Source: Saccoglossus kowalevskii (taxonomy: Eukaryota; Hemichordata; Enteropneusta; Harrimaniidae). From it: DNA of 10,455 bases. Under the pieces are notes generated by a model that saw only the letters and a program-made list of their open reading frames with translations, ran no database searches and was not told the DNA's origin. Both the position numbers and the translations under genes were made by a program. The stretch spans positions 165,667-176,121 of the forward strand of contig NW_003133847.1 of NCBI RefSeq assembly GCF_000003605.2. Reading direction: 5' to 3'. Positions 1 to 8,748 of this stretch are shown piece after piece. Every line of letters starts with the position of its first letter. The stretch's first letter is position 1.

Positions 1-1750
1 AAACAGACGTTAGCTTCACGTTCATGATAACAGCCGAAAACATATTGCTTGTTTTTTTACCGGTTTTCATTGGCAACCGAAGTATTTGTATTTTGTAAAC
101 AAATTTTCGTCTGCTATTTTTTATTCAGTTCAAATCGTTCAGCAACATTTTTGGCATATTAGGTGTACATCACAAACGAAGTTGTAGCATGCAGTACTAG
201 TAAGTCATCCCGTCAGTGGGAGTACCGCAGTAACACGGCATGTTTTGCCATCAGCATTGTATTTAAACGAATCACGTGGTGTGCCGTTCTCGTTCAAATC
301 CGGGATTCGATCAATAGGGGAGTCCCAGTAAAAAAAACACATTGCAAATCATGCAAGTTCAACATTTTCAAACCAATATACTAAAACAGAAATGCTCAGA
401 GATGCAAATGAAGGATAGATATTACTTTTCACTATACACATCTCTGTTGATACTATCCCTCACATATTCTACTCCCAATTGCTCCTGCGGAAAATGGACT
501 AGCCTCTTTTCATGTTGACATTCAGAGTAAAATCATGTGACAGGCTGTTAAAATTGGCTGTTGCATACTCTTTTGCCGGTCTGGAAAATGTGTTTAATTA
601 GCTCACATTCAAGCAACAATGCAGATTTCCCAGTAGGAGTGAGACTATTCGACTCTGCCACTAAAAAATAGGGGTGTTTTCAGCAAAAAACGAATAACCC
701 TGGAATACACACAATATACTGAATTTCGGAACAAATCGTGCATTACTTACAGCAGCAGAATACCACAGAAATATCAGACGAAACATGAAAACACTATATA
801 TTGTATTTCAGCCTGAACCCTCTATATTGCGATTCAAGGAATTAACCCCATATGTGCATCCATTTCCCACCTTGGTATTACCCACCCCTGAAAACAAACT
901 CTTAATACCACGCTGAAGCGTTTGGTAAATAGAACTTATATAATCATAAAATGTGGTACAGCATGTAAAATAGGTCAATTGAGGACAACATGCGCAGATG
1001 ATAAAGCCATTTTTAACTCGTAAATGCGTTATTTCGAGGTGACTTTTTAGCGATTTGTTGAGAATCTAAGAAAGTATTTCAACAGTTAGAAATATAGTTG
1101 TCATTATTTTTACTTTGTTTACTCATTTATTTGTCCAAATAAATCAGTTTTACATCCTCAGCTTCATGAATAATTATCACATGACATAAATCATCGTGAC
1201 ATAATTTGTATTAAACGCTATTCCTCGATATAAATTTGCAGAATTCTTTTTCTCAATTTTGAAATAATCACTTAAATGTGGCTTTTAGATTAAAATGTGA
1301 TCAAACCCATTGTACCCTTCAAACGTTGAAAACAAAATTTGTTCACTTGTTCTTTTCAATATTAGTTCAGAGTTAGAGAAATACCCAATAAACTAGCACA
1401 TAAAACATCTTATGCATCTCTTTTGTTTTTATATATGCGTGTCACTCTTGAAATTAATAAAGGAAAGTGTTTCGAATAACTTTCCAGATAGTCTTGTTTT
1501 CGAGATAATGGCAAAAGTTGATGTGGACGTTACCAAGGTAAAATTCTGCTATTGGTATATAACGCGAAGCAATGCTTATTGAGCAAGGGCACTGATAGAT
1601 CAGCTTTGATGGTAGGTTTTCTTCATTTATTTCTAGCCAAATTGTTCTGCTTTTTTTTCCCTCATAATCTTCAATAATTCTGAAAATGAACACTAATTTT
1701 GGCGCCAACAGACAAAATTTTAGTAAATTTTCAGTTTTTACTCAATACAT
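1..1750. other. Intronic, no gene recognised
   Basis: This is AT-rich non-coding sequence. It contains a 9 bp inverted repeat ATTTATTTG-TC-CAAATAAAT centred near 1133 and a pol III B-box look-alike at 292-301. The only open frames are 73 and 84 codons and resemble nothing known. Confidence 0.6.
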
Positions 1751-1850
1751 TTGGCTATTTTTGTCTTTCGAAGGAAAGTGTAGTCTATAAACAGGACTAT
1801 TTTATGAATTTGTGATGAAAAGAGGCAACTAGTGGTGGAATGGTTAAATG
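1751..1850 (+). repeat. Dispersed repeat, copy A
   Basis: This copy shares about 100 bp of clear similarity with 3090-3194 in the same orientation, including a 24-base exact match (1810-1833 against 3155-3178) within GGCTATTTTTGTC...AGGAAAG...ACAGGACTATTTT...TTGTGATGAAAAGAGGC...GGTTAAA. It has no open frame of note. The two copies are about 1.34 kb apart and diverged by substitutions and small indels, which fits two old insertions of one interspersed family or an old segmental copy. I do not recognise the family. Confidence 0.75.
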
Positions 1851-2639
1851 GATAGATCACAGTTTTTGAACCTAATAAAATCTGTTAAGCAGATAAAAAT
1901 GTAACAGCATGCACCGGTATGATGTACATGTAAGCACTGGACTGCTCTATTGTTGGTCACCAAATGTGTTTCATTGTGTCAGGATATGATTGGTTTAAAA
2001 GCTACGTCAAATCAGTGGCTTTGAAATATTATGATGCACGGCAATGGTTTTTGACAACGAATGTCACTGTTGTAATTCCTCGATTTTTATTTGCACATTG
2101 TAAAATAAAGTTTAGCCTTTGTGTCAGGAGAACACCAACAGCCAAGAAACTGTGATACAGCACAACGCACTAGTACCGTTAAGTCTCTATTAGAAGCTGT
2201 ATCCCTAAGAGACATTCTTTTTGAACAATTGAGAACAGAAATTCATCATTTCTCATATGTGTAGATGCTGTAATAGAAGCCGCATCCTCTTTGTTGCATT
2301 GTATCATTTTAATAGAAACCATAGTTTCTAATACTGATTTTACAGTACTATTTTGAGCAGAAACCCGAAATTGGAGGTGTTTTCATGATATACTACTAGT
2401 ATACAGGAAATGTAGCTATAATCTCGACAAAGTCTGTCAACCTTCTCAGCTGTGACCTAGATTAGCTTTTTTCATATACCGGGTAAACACTGCCAACAAA
2501 TTCAATTTTCAGTAAGCAACAGTCAATATTCTTTATGTCTGAGCTAAAAATGGATTTTCGATTCCAGGGTTATAGATAAAAAACCAAAAATAAAACTAGA
2601 TTGGAGCAGATACGATGAGGCCCAGTAAACTCAACATAC

Positions 2640-2653
2640 ATGTACTAGTACAT
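2640..2653. repeat. Palindromic TACTAGTA-type site
   Basis: ATGTACTAGTACAT is a perfect 14 bp palindrome. A sister palindrome, AAGTACATGTACTT, lies at 5101-5114, and shorter TACTAGTA or TACATGTA motifs recur through the intron (near 193, 2395, 5103 and 6166). These look like a compositional habit of the genome. Confidence 0.6.
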
Positions 2654-3021
2654 TATATTTTACAGGAAATAAGAAATATAGTATATCATAAATATAGATC
2701 TTTTATCTTTGTTAATACACGCATAATTATTATTTACTTGTGTTTTTTTTGTGTTTTGGTATTTGCCTTTTCTATTCGGGAAAAGTTTGTTATCGCATAT
2801 GTAGAGTAAATTATGTAAAGCACAGATAATCAAAAAAATTGCATTTACATTGTATTGCATTCTGGATCCCTAAATATGAATACACATAAGCAGAGATTGC
2901 GTTACTACATCTTCTGCATGCAAAGCTCAACAGATATGGAAAAACAGCATCAGAACCACAGAGAGTTGGACAAACTTATATATTTTAATAAATTATTAAA
3001 TAATAAAATGTTATATAACTT

Positions 3022-3035
3022 CCCCCCCCCCTCCT
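3022..3035 (+). repeat. C-homopolymer tract
   Basis: Ten consecutive C residues (3022-3031) are followed by TCC in otherwise AT-rich intron. A related C-rich tract is at about 4279-4291. Such tracts are unstable in length and prone to sequencing error. Confidence 0.85.
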
Positions 3036-3089
3036 GGTATTGATTTCAAGTAATCAAGTAATTTTGAGTCAATTTGCAGGGGGTTTTTT

Positions 3090-3194
3090 TGGGCTATTTT
3101 TGTCCCAAACTTCTGAAGGAAAGAGCAAACTATGAACAGGACTATTTTGTAAACTTGTGATGAAAAGAGGCAACTAGTAGTAAAAAGGTTAAAC
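3090..3194 (+). repeat. Dispersed repeat, copy B
   Basis: This is the second copy of the repeat at 1751-1850. It differs mainly by a short insertion in the first third (CCCAAACTTC in place of TTTC) and scattered substitutions; the 24-base core 3155-3178 is identical to copy A. It ends just before the MITE at 3209, so the MITE may have inserted beside or into it. Element boundaries cannot be defined from two copies. Confidence 0.75.
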
Positions 3195-3208
3195 ATAAAA
3201 AATGTTTA

Positions 3209-3374
3209 CTGTAAAATGACTAATTTTCACCTGGTTTAAATTTCACTGATTTGCCATTTCAGGCACATTCAGTGGGTTTTAAATTCACGGTTTTATCATT
3301 CAGATAATGTGTTCTATGCTAAATTTTACATATTCACTGGGTTTTAATTTAGCGCATTTTCAGTACATTTACAG
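3209..3374. mobile_element. Diverged MITE, about 166 bp, related to the 5380 element
   Basis: The ends read CTGTAAAATG on plus and CTGTAAATGT on minus, and both are flanked by TA (3207-3208 and 3375-3376). The inverted repeats are looser than in the 5380-5589 element, but the interior carries the same repeated theme, such as TTCACTGGGTTTTAATTT near 3343 and CATTCAGTGGGTTTTAAATT near 3266. It has no coding capacity. It lies about 14 bp beyond a dispersed repeat copy (3090-3194). I read it as an older or sub-family copy of the same MITE group. Confidence 0.65.
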
Positions 3375-3507
3375 TATATAAACTAGAATAGCCCAAGACT
3401 ACCATTTATTTTGAATGTATTTTGAATTCTCGTTGTGTGGGGTGAACATACTTTAAAATACCAAGGTTTGAAAATCCATACAAAAACCCCAAAGCCTGAG
3501 TGACATG

Positions 3508-3695
3508 TACATTTTATTTTTTATTATTATATTCTTTATCCCAATACAACGAGTGACTTTTGTCTTTGATCAGATCTATCCATCATAGCCATAATGACTA
3601 CAACGACCCATTATTGATAAGTGGTTGGCTATGTCCACGATTGCATCATAACGCTTGGCAGTATTGCTGCAGCAGTCGCACAACTTCACTAAAGA
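3508..3695 (-). repeat. Possible SINE-like or retroelement fragment (minus orientation)
   Basis: Read on the minus strand, a stretch of more balanced base composition (about 3695-3545) runs into TTGTATTGGGATAAAG and then an AT-only tail of TAATAATA-type repeats (about 3540-3508). A short body ending in a simple-repeat tail is typical of SINEs in molluscs and other invertebrates. I see no convincing pol III A and B boxes, so it would be a 5'-truncated or diverged copy. A 52-codon open frame crosses the body without resembling any family I know. A short conserved non-coding sequence is the alternative. Confidence 0.3.
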
Positions 3696-5379
3696 TTGAT
3701 TTTTTGGAAACAAAAATGATTTATTGATTTATTTAAAAGACCAACAGGAGCAATTCCCATTACTAATTCAATATAAATTTGGGTTATTTTGTTTTTACTA
3801 GGACTAGAGAGCGCAATGGAGTAAGTACGGTAAACATTCATTGCAGCACCTTCTAACAGGACTGATTTTGTTGGAAGTCAAAATGAAATCCCACCAAATT
3901 AAGTTGAGTCAGCTTGTTGACTGCTGGGGGAGATCAGTCTTCAAGAAAGCGAAAAAATAAATGTTATGCGACTGTATACATATGATGACTTGAGGCACAC
4001 ACACAAAAAAAGTTGTGGCATTGCAGAATGCACAATATATTGAACCTATTCATTTCGCGGACACTGGCAAAAGTTTGAGGAACTCAGGTAACATTTACTA
4101 GCATATCGCCCCTGAACACACTGCGCACTTATAGGGACAACACATGGTACAGTCAGCTTTACGTCCAATCAGGATATCATTCACCCAAAGAGGACTGTTG
4201 CATTGCGATTGGTTCAATAAATGAAATGATTTGTGGAACACCAATTAGAACATTTGATAATTGTAATGTGATTATTCACCCCCTCCCCCCCTAAAAAACA
4301 CACAAATATTATACAAACATTTTTATATTTTTGACGCGACTGGCATTATTTTGTCATACACAATTTTTAGGAGTTGTTCTTCGAATATACAAATCGTGTA
4401 AAAGTTGTGGGGACGTTAAAAGATGAGTATGTTAAAATGTCATGTGGCATGCATCTAAATAGAACAGCTACTTGGCCATCTACAAAATAAATAATCTTTC
4501 AACAGAAAAAAAATGTATTTTGATCAGTGAGTTGTGGTTCACCAACACGTCATCAATCCACAAATACGTCAGCAATGAACGCTAAGAATAGTTATTCTGG
4601 CATTGACTGATAACGACCAAACTACACAAGTCACAAATTATAACAAAAAAAACATCTACAGTCAAGGTATTATATCCAAAGAAAGCTCATTTCTTAAAAT
4701 AAATGATTTATGTAAAAATTCCCCTGAAAGTTTTATTATATTTCTGCACTATTCACTAGATATGAAAAATGTAAATTTTTCAAAATGTACTGTATAACAC
4801 CATTCATACTGATCATCAATCTAAAATTAATTATCCGAGAAAAATTTTATTGAATTCTAATATAAAATATAAGGTAGATTTGTCAGGTAATTCTGCTTAG
4901 TATTTTATAATGTATAAGATGGAAATATAAAACTACCCTGTTGGCACTTCCTGTTTATCAACAAAAATTTCCACAGGGATGACTACATAGTGTGCCATAA
5001 TTTGACCTACAATATGGTTACCGACAATACCCCGGGGTGAAGAACTCCGCGTGTTCAAGTATGTAATGCACAGATGCCATTAATGGAGGAAATGGTATAG
5101 AAGTACATGTACTTATCACACACAAAAGTTCACTTCATTATATTCTTACAAAGAGCAAATAAAAAAAAAGGGGAGTACCTAAACGTGATGCATGAAAACA
5201 ATGACTTTGTGATTTTCCAACAATATTAAATCCTACTTTGGTGACTATTATGAATTGGAAAGGGGGCAAAATACATACCATTGAGACTCAAAATTCAATG
5301 AATAATGTATCAAAATTTCAGAAAATTCCTTTCCCAAAAGTGTGTGAGCCATGACCATCCTACAGAGAATTACAGTATA
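3696..5379. other. Intronic, no gene recognised
   Basis: AT-rich non-coding sequence. Two ACGTCA half-CRE cores about 22 bp apart (near 4547 and 4566) and a Maf/AP-1-type TGAGTCAGC near 3905 are the only motifs noted. A 64-codon frame at 4603-4797 has low-complexity AT-driven composition. Confidence 0.6.
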
Positions 5380-5589
5380 CTGTGGAATACGTTATTTTTG
5401 CTGGAATTAATTTTCGCTGAAAAGGCTTTTTGGGCGTTCGGTATAGAATTTATTTTCACTGATTTTTGATGAGTTGAATGTGAAATATAGGGAAAAAAAA
5501 GTATATTCGCTGGATTTTATTTTCACGAAATTATCCCTTCAGCAAAAATAGCGAAAATAAATTCCAAGCAAAAATAAAGTATTCTACAG
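5380..5589. mobile_element. MITE, about 210 bp, TA target site (Tc1/mariner-like ends)
   Basis: The terminal inverted repeats are about 38 bp: the left arm is 5380-5417, starting CTGTGGAATAC, and the right arm is 5551-5589, reading CTGTAGAATAC on the minus strand. They match at nearly all positions, with a handful of substitutions and one indel. TA flanks both ends (5378-5379 and 5590-5591), as for Tc1/mariner-type insertion. The interior has no coding capacity and contains a further copy of the TIR-like motif (TTCGCTGGATTTTATTTTC at about 5506-5524), so the element is internally repetitive. It is non-autonomous and would have moved with a transposase supplied elsewhere. The superfamily assignment from the TA duplication is inference. 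Confidence 0.85.
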
Positions 5590-6054
5590 TATGATTTATT
5601 TTGACCATAGATACACCTCTGTCTTTTATAATACATGCTTATTGGTTTCGTTTGTTTACATGTTATGTTCTTGTGTATATTTCCCTACAGGACAATGCAA
5701 GCCAGCTGATGTACACATACAGTATCCTGAATAACGGTTCCATGCACACTAGAAAACAACAGGAAGTAAACTACAAAGAACCCTCAAGTCATTCACTTAA
5801 CAATAACGAGTTTTTTTTTTTATGTGACACTAGACAGTGTGCCATAAACTGTAGTGATTTCTACAGGAGGATGAACATGCATGTGTTCTAATTTCATGTT
5901 AATAAACAATGCATTTCACATGCGTTGTATACATCGCTATGAAGCCAAGATTTAACACTACATTGTGCGACGACTGTAGCACTTTAAGTTCTGCCTCCTT
6001 CGCTTTAAGTGTTGAGGTCCATCATCATGTGTACTGAGCACTACAAAACTGTGG
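5590..6054. other. Intronic, one weak plus-strand exon candidate
   Basis: Between the MITE and the tandem repeat, the plus strand has an acceptor-like pyrimidine tract ending CCCTACAG at 5690, an open 75-base stretch and a GTAAAC donor at 5766, then another TTTCTACAG ending at 5868 and an AATAAA at 5902-5907. The translated stretch resembles no family I know, so it is not called as a gene. Confidence 0.3.
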
Positions 6055-6180
6055 GAACCTCAACTTGAGAAATGTGTAATATCGTCAGGATTTTTGAACC
6101 TTGAGAAATATGCAATACACCAGTAGTCATGATTTTTGAACCTCGATTTGAGAAATGCGTTATACATGTATGGTAATGAG
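6055..6180 (+). repeat. Degenerate tandem repeat, three units of 41-43 bp
   Basis: Three consecutive units begin at 6055, 6096 and 6138, each starting GAACCT, followed by TTGAGAAATRYG, and the first two end in a GATTTTT run. Units differ by substitutions and small indels in the middle. On the minus strand the period is close to 14 codons, so the translated frame shows a repeating HISQ/HFSN-GSKI pattern. I regard that as a by-product of the period, not evidence for a protein. Confidence 0.75.
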
Positions 6181-7634
6181 TATTGCATATTCTACTAACT
6201 ACTGTTAGTTCCGGTACACTTTTATGTTCAAGAAATTTTCTCAATGGGGGAACTGAATGTTCTCTCGGAAGTGGACTATCGAAGAAACAATTTTATACTT
6301 ACATGCAGTTTGCATTTAAATACATCTGTTTTTTTTAAATTATAAGATTTCTCATCGCTAAATTTGCATACTACCTACAGTACATGAATAAAGTCTCAAA
6401 CATACCTTCCCTCCAATTACACTGGAATGTACTGGTACCGGTAACTTCCTTAAAGGATTTCACAAGTGTTAAACTCAAATTAGTCACTATTTGAACATTT
6501 GGATGACGTGTAGGTGTGAAGTCAAAAGAAATATAACAGGAACAATTATCAAAAATGTACCTCACATGATCTCACAACATTCTAAACTACCCTACTTTAC
6601 TTTTGTGAGACAAATTTCAGCCAAAATAGCCACATTTCTCAGCAGTGAATTGCAACTGGTTTCTAAAAACTCATTAAACTTTGAACTTGTACTTGTGTAC
6701 ATAAATCACGAATACATATTGTTTAAACAGACTGGCATAAAGATTGCAAGATCAGACAGGTACAGTTTTACTATACTACTGGTTACCAGAACACGAAAAA
6801 CTGGGGCATTTTGGCTTGCCTAAGTGTTCATTTATGTTAGGTTTCTTTGTAGTACAGCACATCTCCAATAGAAGCACACACACTAAAAATTACATTAAAT
6901 TGTAAGCTGCATAATTAAAATAGGACTTATTTCTACAATATCCACGCTCCTCTGTCAATTTTGTAAGCGCATGTGCTACTAAATATATCAAAGGCGGTAT
7001 CAACGTATGAAAAAATATATACAAGTTTAAACCACAATACTAATAAAGTCAGTCATGCCCAACCACAGCAGTCATAGCCATATTACATCAATTCTGGTAT
7101 CATAATTATACACCTACATTTTGTTCACATATAAAAAAATGTACATTGCCCTTGAGCCACCATATAAGTTTTACTAATAACTTTGAATTAAAGGGCGATG
7201 GTAGTCGTACAATGTCCTGCTCGATACGAGTTCCACATCAATGTACACAATGTGTGTAATTACATCGTTTAATACACTAAATTTGAACATGCGCTGTACT
7301 AGGACCACTACCCATTAATGTAATTACAATATATACCCCTCTACTCTGCAGAGAAATGTATCCCTTCAATTCAATGCATTTGAAATGGTAATAAAATAAT
7401 ATTCCAATGTAAATAAAATTTTCAGGATAATTTATTTTGTTTTTTCATAATATAAATGCAATGAAATTACAGGTAGATTGCCTGCATCCTGACTTATTGA
7501 AACAAGGTGCTTGTGACCTCAGACCGGCACTGTATATTATGCCTACATTCAGACTATACGCTCCATAATTAAACCAAACAAAAGAGTCCAGGCAGTTAAC
7601 AATATTGTTTACATTTTAAGTTGTGAATATAAGT
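6181..7634. other. Intronic, no gene recognised
   Basis: Non-coding AT-rich sequence. A 110-codon plus-strand frame (6491-6823, opening on TTG) has no domain, motif or codon signal and is within chance expectation for 10 kb at this base composition. Confidence 0.55.
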
Positions 7635-7654
7635 AAATAAATATATATTTATTT
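7635..7654. repeat. Perfect 20 bp AT palindrome
   Basis: AAATAAATATATATTTATTT is its own reverse complement. It could extrude as a small cruciform or simply be AT-rich low-complexity sequence. It is intronic and has no other visible association. Confidence 0.8.
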
Positions 7655-8141
7655 TTCAAAATGTTTATTAATATTTGTTGGCTGCAAAATATAACAAATA
7701 TTTATGGCTCAAATTGAAGGGAATATTAGATACAATTGATATACTGGTATTTAATAATCATTTTAATATATTACGATATGGAAATATAATAATGCAATAC
7801 GTAACCGGCAACTCATTAATGTCGACCCCCGTTGTTTACCGGCTTACTTCAATGGTTGATACTGGGACTAATTGTACAAAATGCAACGCTATCATTCGAA
7901 ATGAAAACCCTCCTGGGGGTGTCAGACGCTGTTTTTTTTTTGTTAGAACATTTAAGATAAGACTGTTTTTTGCAACAGTGGTAACAGTGTCGACTACAGT
8001 CAGATGTGACACTGGCTTCTCTATATAATTGAATACAAAATCTGACAACGTGTTAACGAACAGTTGCGAACGGAATCGACAACCGGGCCTCGCCCAAAGA
8101 TTGGAAATTTGCAACACAAGGCTGACAAGATTGGAATATCA
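7655..8141. other. Intronic sequence next to the CCNY donor
   Basis: The part nearest the donor (about 8040-8141) is richer in CpG, continuing the promoter-proximal composition into the start of intron 1. A 117-codon plus-strand frame (7675-8028) and a 93-codon minus-strand frame (8117-7836) overlap each other, open on non-ATG codons and resemble nothing known. Confidence 0.5.
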
Positions 8142-8147
8142 ATTTAC
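8142..8147 (-). other. 5' splice donor of CCNY intron 1
   Basis: On the minus strand the exon ends GAAG and the intron begins GTAAAT, a near-perfect U2-type donor. It falls just after the NLQHISDRE signature, where the reading frame loses all resemblance to cyclin Y (the open frame continues only as an unrelated tail). The splice leaves codon 51 split after its first base. Confidence 0.8.
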
Positions 8148-8298
8148 CTTCATTTCGCTCTCGATCGCTTATATGTTGTAAATTTGCACTATTTTCATCC
8201 TTCAGCGAAAGTTCACCGTCTGCTACTTTGTAGTCGTTCTCTCGATTGGTTCTGTCAGCTTTCGAAGTACACCGACAACACGATCCATGATTGCCCAT
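8148..8298 (-). CDS. CCNY: Cyclin-Y homologue, first coding exon (partial gene)
   Basis: This exon encodes the N-terminus (50 codons plus the first base of codon 51) of a cyclin-Y homologue. In animals cyclin Y is a membrane-tethered, non-classical cyclin that binds and activates CDK14 and CDK16; with CDK14 it phosphorylates the Wnt co-receptor LRP6 at the plasma membrane in G2/M. The sequence shows Gly2 and Ser6 (N-myristoylation context) and Cys7, Cys8 and Cys10 (possible palmitoylation), as in human cyclin Y, which also has MGN followed by SCC at residues 6-8. A charged, poorly conserved linker follows (about residues 11-37), then the family signature NLQHISDRE at residues 39-47. The cyclin box lies in later exons outside the window. 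The start at 8298 has a good context (A at -3, G at +4); the in-frame codon stretch upstream has no ATG before the TAA at 8358-8356. The exon ends at AAG|GTAAAT, phase 1. Identity is strong from the signature and anchor together; a cyclin-Y-like paralogue cannot be excluded. Confidence 0.9.
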
Positions 8299-8599
8299 TT
8301 TGAGCAAAGCCAAGCAATGTGTGAGACAGCTCGAATGAGACACACACTGCACTGTTTACGATTAAAAAACCGGTGAAAAAACCAAGATTACACTGTCCGA
8401 TTGACAAGCTTTTCAGAACACCGCATCTTCGAAATCTTCTTGTTATCTGTAACTAGGTAGCGTTCGCTCGTTTCACATTTTACAACATAATTTCAACACG
8501 ACTATTACCAAATTTATAAGCATCCATTTCTGTCTTCACATACGACAGGCAGCGGCCATGTAAGCTGTAAAAGCAGGTTTGATTGGCCACAGCTGATGG

Positions 8600-8607
8600 T
8601 GACGTCA
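8600..8607. promoter_or_regulatory. Full palindromic CRE (CREB/ATF site)
   Basis: TGACGTCA is an exact eight-base CRE, about 300 bp upstream of the CCNY start codon and 14 bp from a CCAAT motif. The pairing suggests CREB/ATF with NF-Y at the CCNY promoter. Function is inferred from motif and position only. Confidence 0.5.
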
Positions 8608-8653
8608 GTGACTGCGGTGGTGCTGCATTATGGGTAAACAGTCGTGCCCGCTG

Positions 8654-8661
8654 ATTTGCAT
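8654..8661. promoter_or_regulatory. Perfect POU/octamer motif
   Basis: ATTTGCAT (ATGCAAAT on the minus strand) is the exact octamer recognised by POU-domain factors. It lies about 360 bp upstream of the CCNY start codon, at the distal end of the promoter-like block. An eight-base motif by itself is weak evidence; location raises its plausibility. Confidence 0.35.
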
Positions 8662-8748
8662 ATTTCGAGCAATCACCCTTTTAAAAACTGTTGACTGCCA
8701 GTGCGCTTTTCCTAGCTAAAATCACAATGCCCATATCTATAGAGGGAC

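Larger units (their letters stand above)
1851..3089. other. Intronic, no gene recognised
   Basis: Non-coding. It holds weak direct repeats of TATTAGAAGCTGTATCC (2188-2204) and TAATAGAAGCCGCATCC (2271-2287), with a third partial copy near 2310, then very AT-rich sequence, a palindrome at 2640 and the C tract at 3022. Open frames of 62-66 codons here are chance length for this composition. Confidence 0.6.
1..8147 (-). other. Intron 1 of CCNY, 5' portion (inferred)
   Basis: Everything to the left of the donor is downstream of exon 1 on the minus strand, so it should be intronic at least until the next CCNY exon. I looked for the next conserved cyclin-Y segment (human [20 protein letters not shown]) on the minus strand and did not see it, so the first intron probably exceeds 8 kb and exits the left edge. 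Long first introns are usual in animal genes with a short membrane-anchor exon. The contents are repeats, MITEs and non-coding AT-rich sequence. A short, diverged exon could have been missed. Confidence 0.65.
8299..8665 (-). promoter_or_regulatory. CCNY 5' leader and promoter-like block
   Basis: Immediately upstream of the CCNY start the sequence is less AT-rich and has more CpG than the intron. The in-frame stop TAA at 8358-8356 marks untranslated leader. Further upstream, clustered within about 80 bp, are a CCAAT box (ATTGG on plus at 8582-8586), an E-box CAGCTG (8590-8595), a full palindromic CRE TGACGTCA (8600-8607), a forkhead-type GTAAACA (8634-8640) and a perfect octamer ATTTGCAT (8654-8661). 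A YY1-like GCGGCCAT lies at 8552-8559. CCAAT plus CRE is a common proximal arrangement in TATA-less vertebrate and invertebrate promoters, which would place the transcription start roughly at 8480-8560. The exact start is inferred, and single motifs can occur by chance; the clustering and position make the block credible. Confidence 0.6.

Noticed and set aside
205-301. tRNA or tRNA-derived SINE head suggested by GTTCAAATCC at 292-301
   Set aside because: The B-box is good, but the only A-box-like sequence (GTCAGTGGG near 211) is too far upstream and no cloverleaf arms are evident.
6491-6823. 110-codon plus-strand frame
   Set aside because: It opens on TTG, has no recognisable domain, and its length is near what chance gives in 10 kb of this composition.
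7196-7318. Possible inverted-repeat element with GGTAGT ends
   Set aside because: Similarity between the ends is limited to GGTAGT and GTAC with poor spacing, and the interior shows no symmetry.
7675-8028. 117-codon plus-strand frame with a CTKC motif
   Set aside because: It opens on TTG; a lone CxxC pair is not a zinc finger, and an unrelated frame overlaps it on the other strand.
8064-8303. 79-codon plus-strand frame antisense to the CCNY exon
   Set aside because: It is the complement of a well-supported exon and resembles nothing known.
8299-8352. N-terminal extension of the CCNY frame beyond the ATG at 8298
   Set aside because: The frame is open only back to the TAA at 8358-8356 and contains no ATG; extending it would also bury the Gly2 lipidation site.
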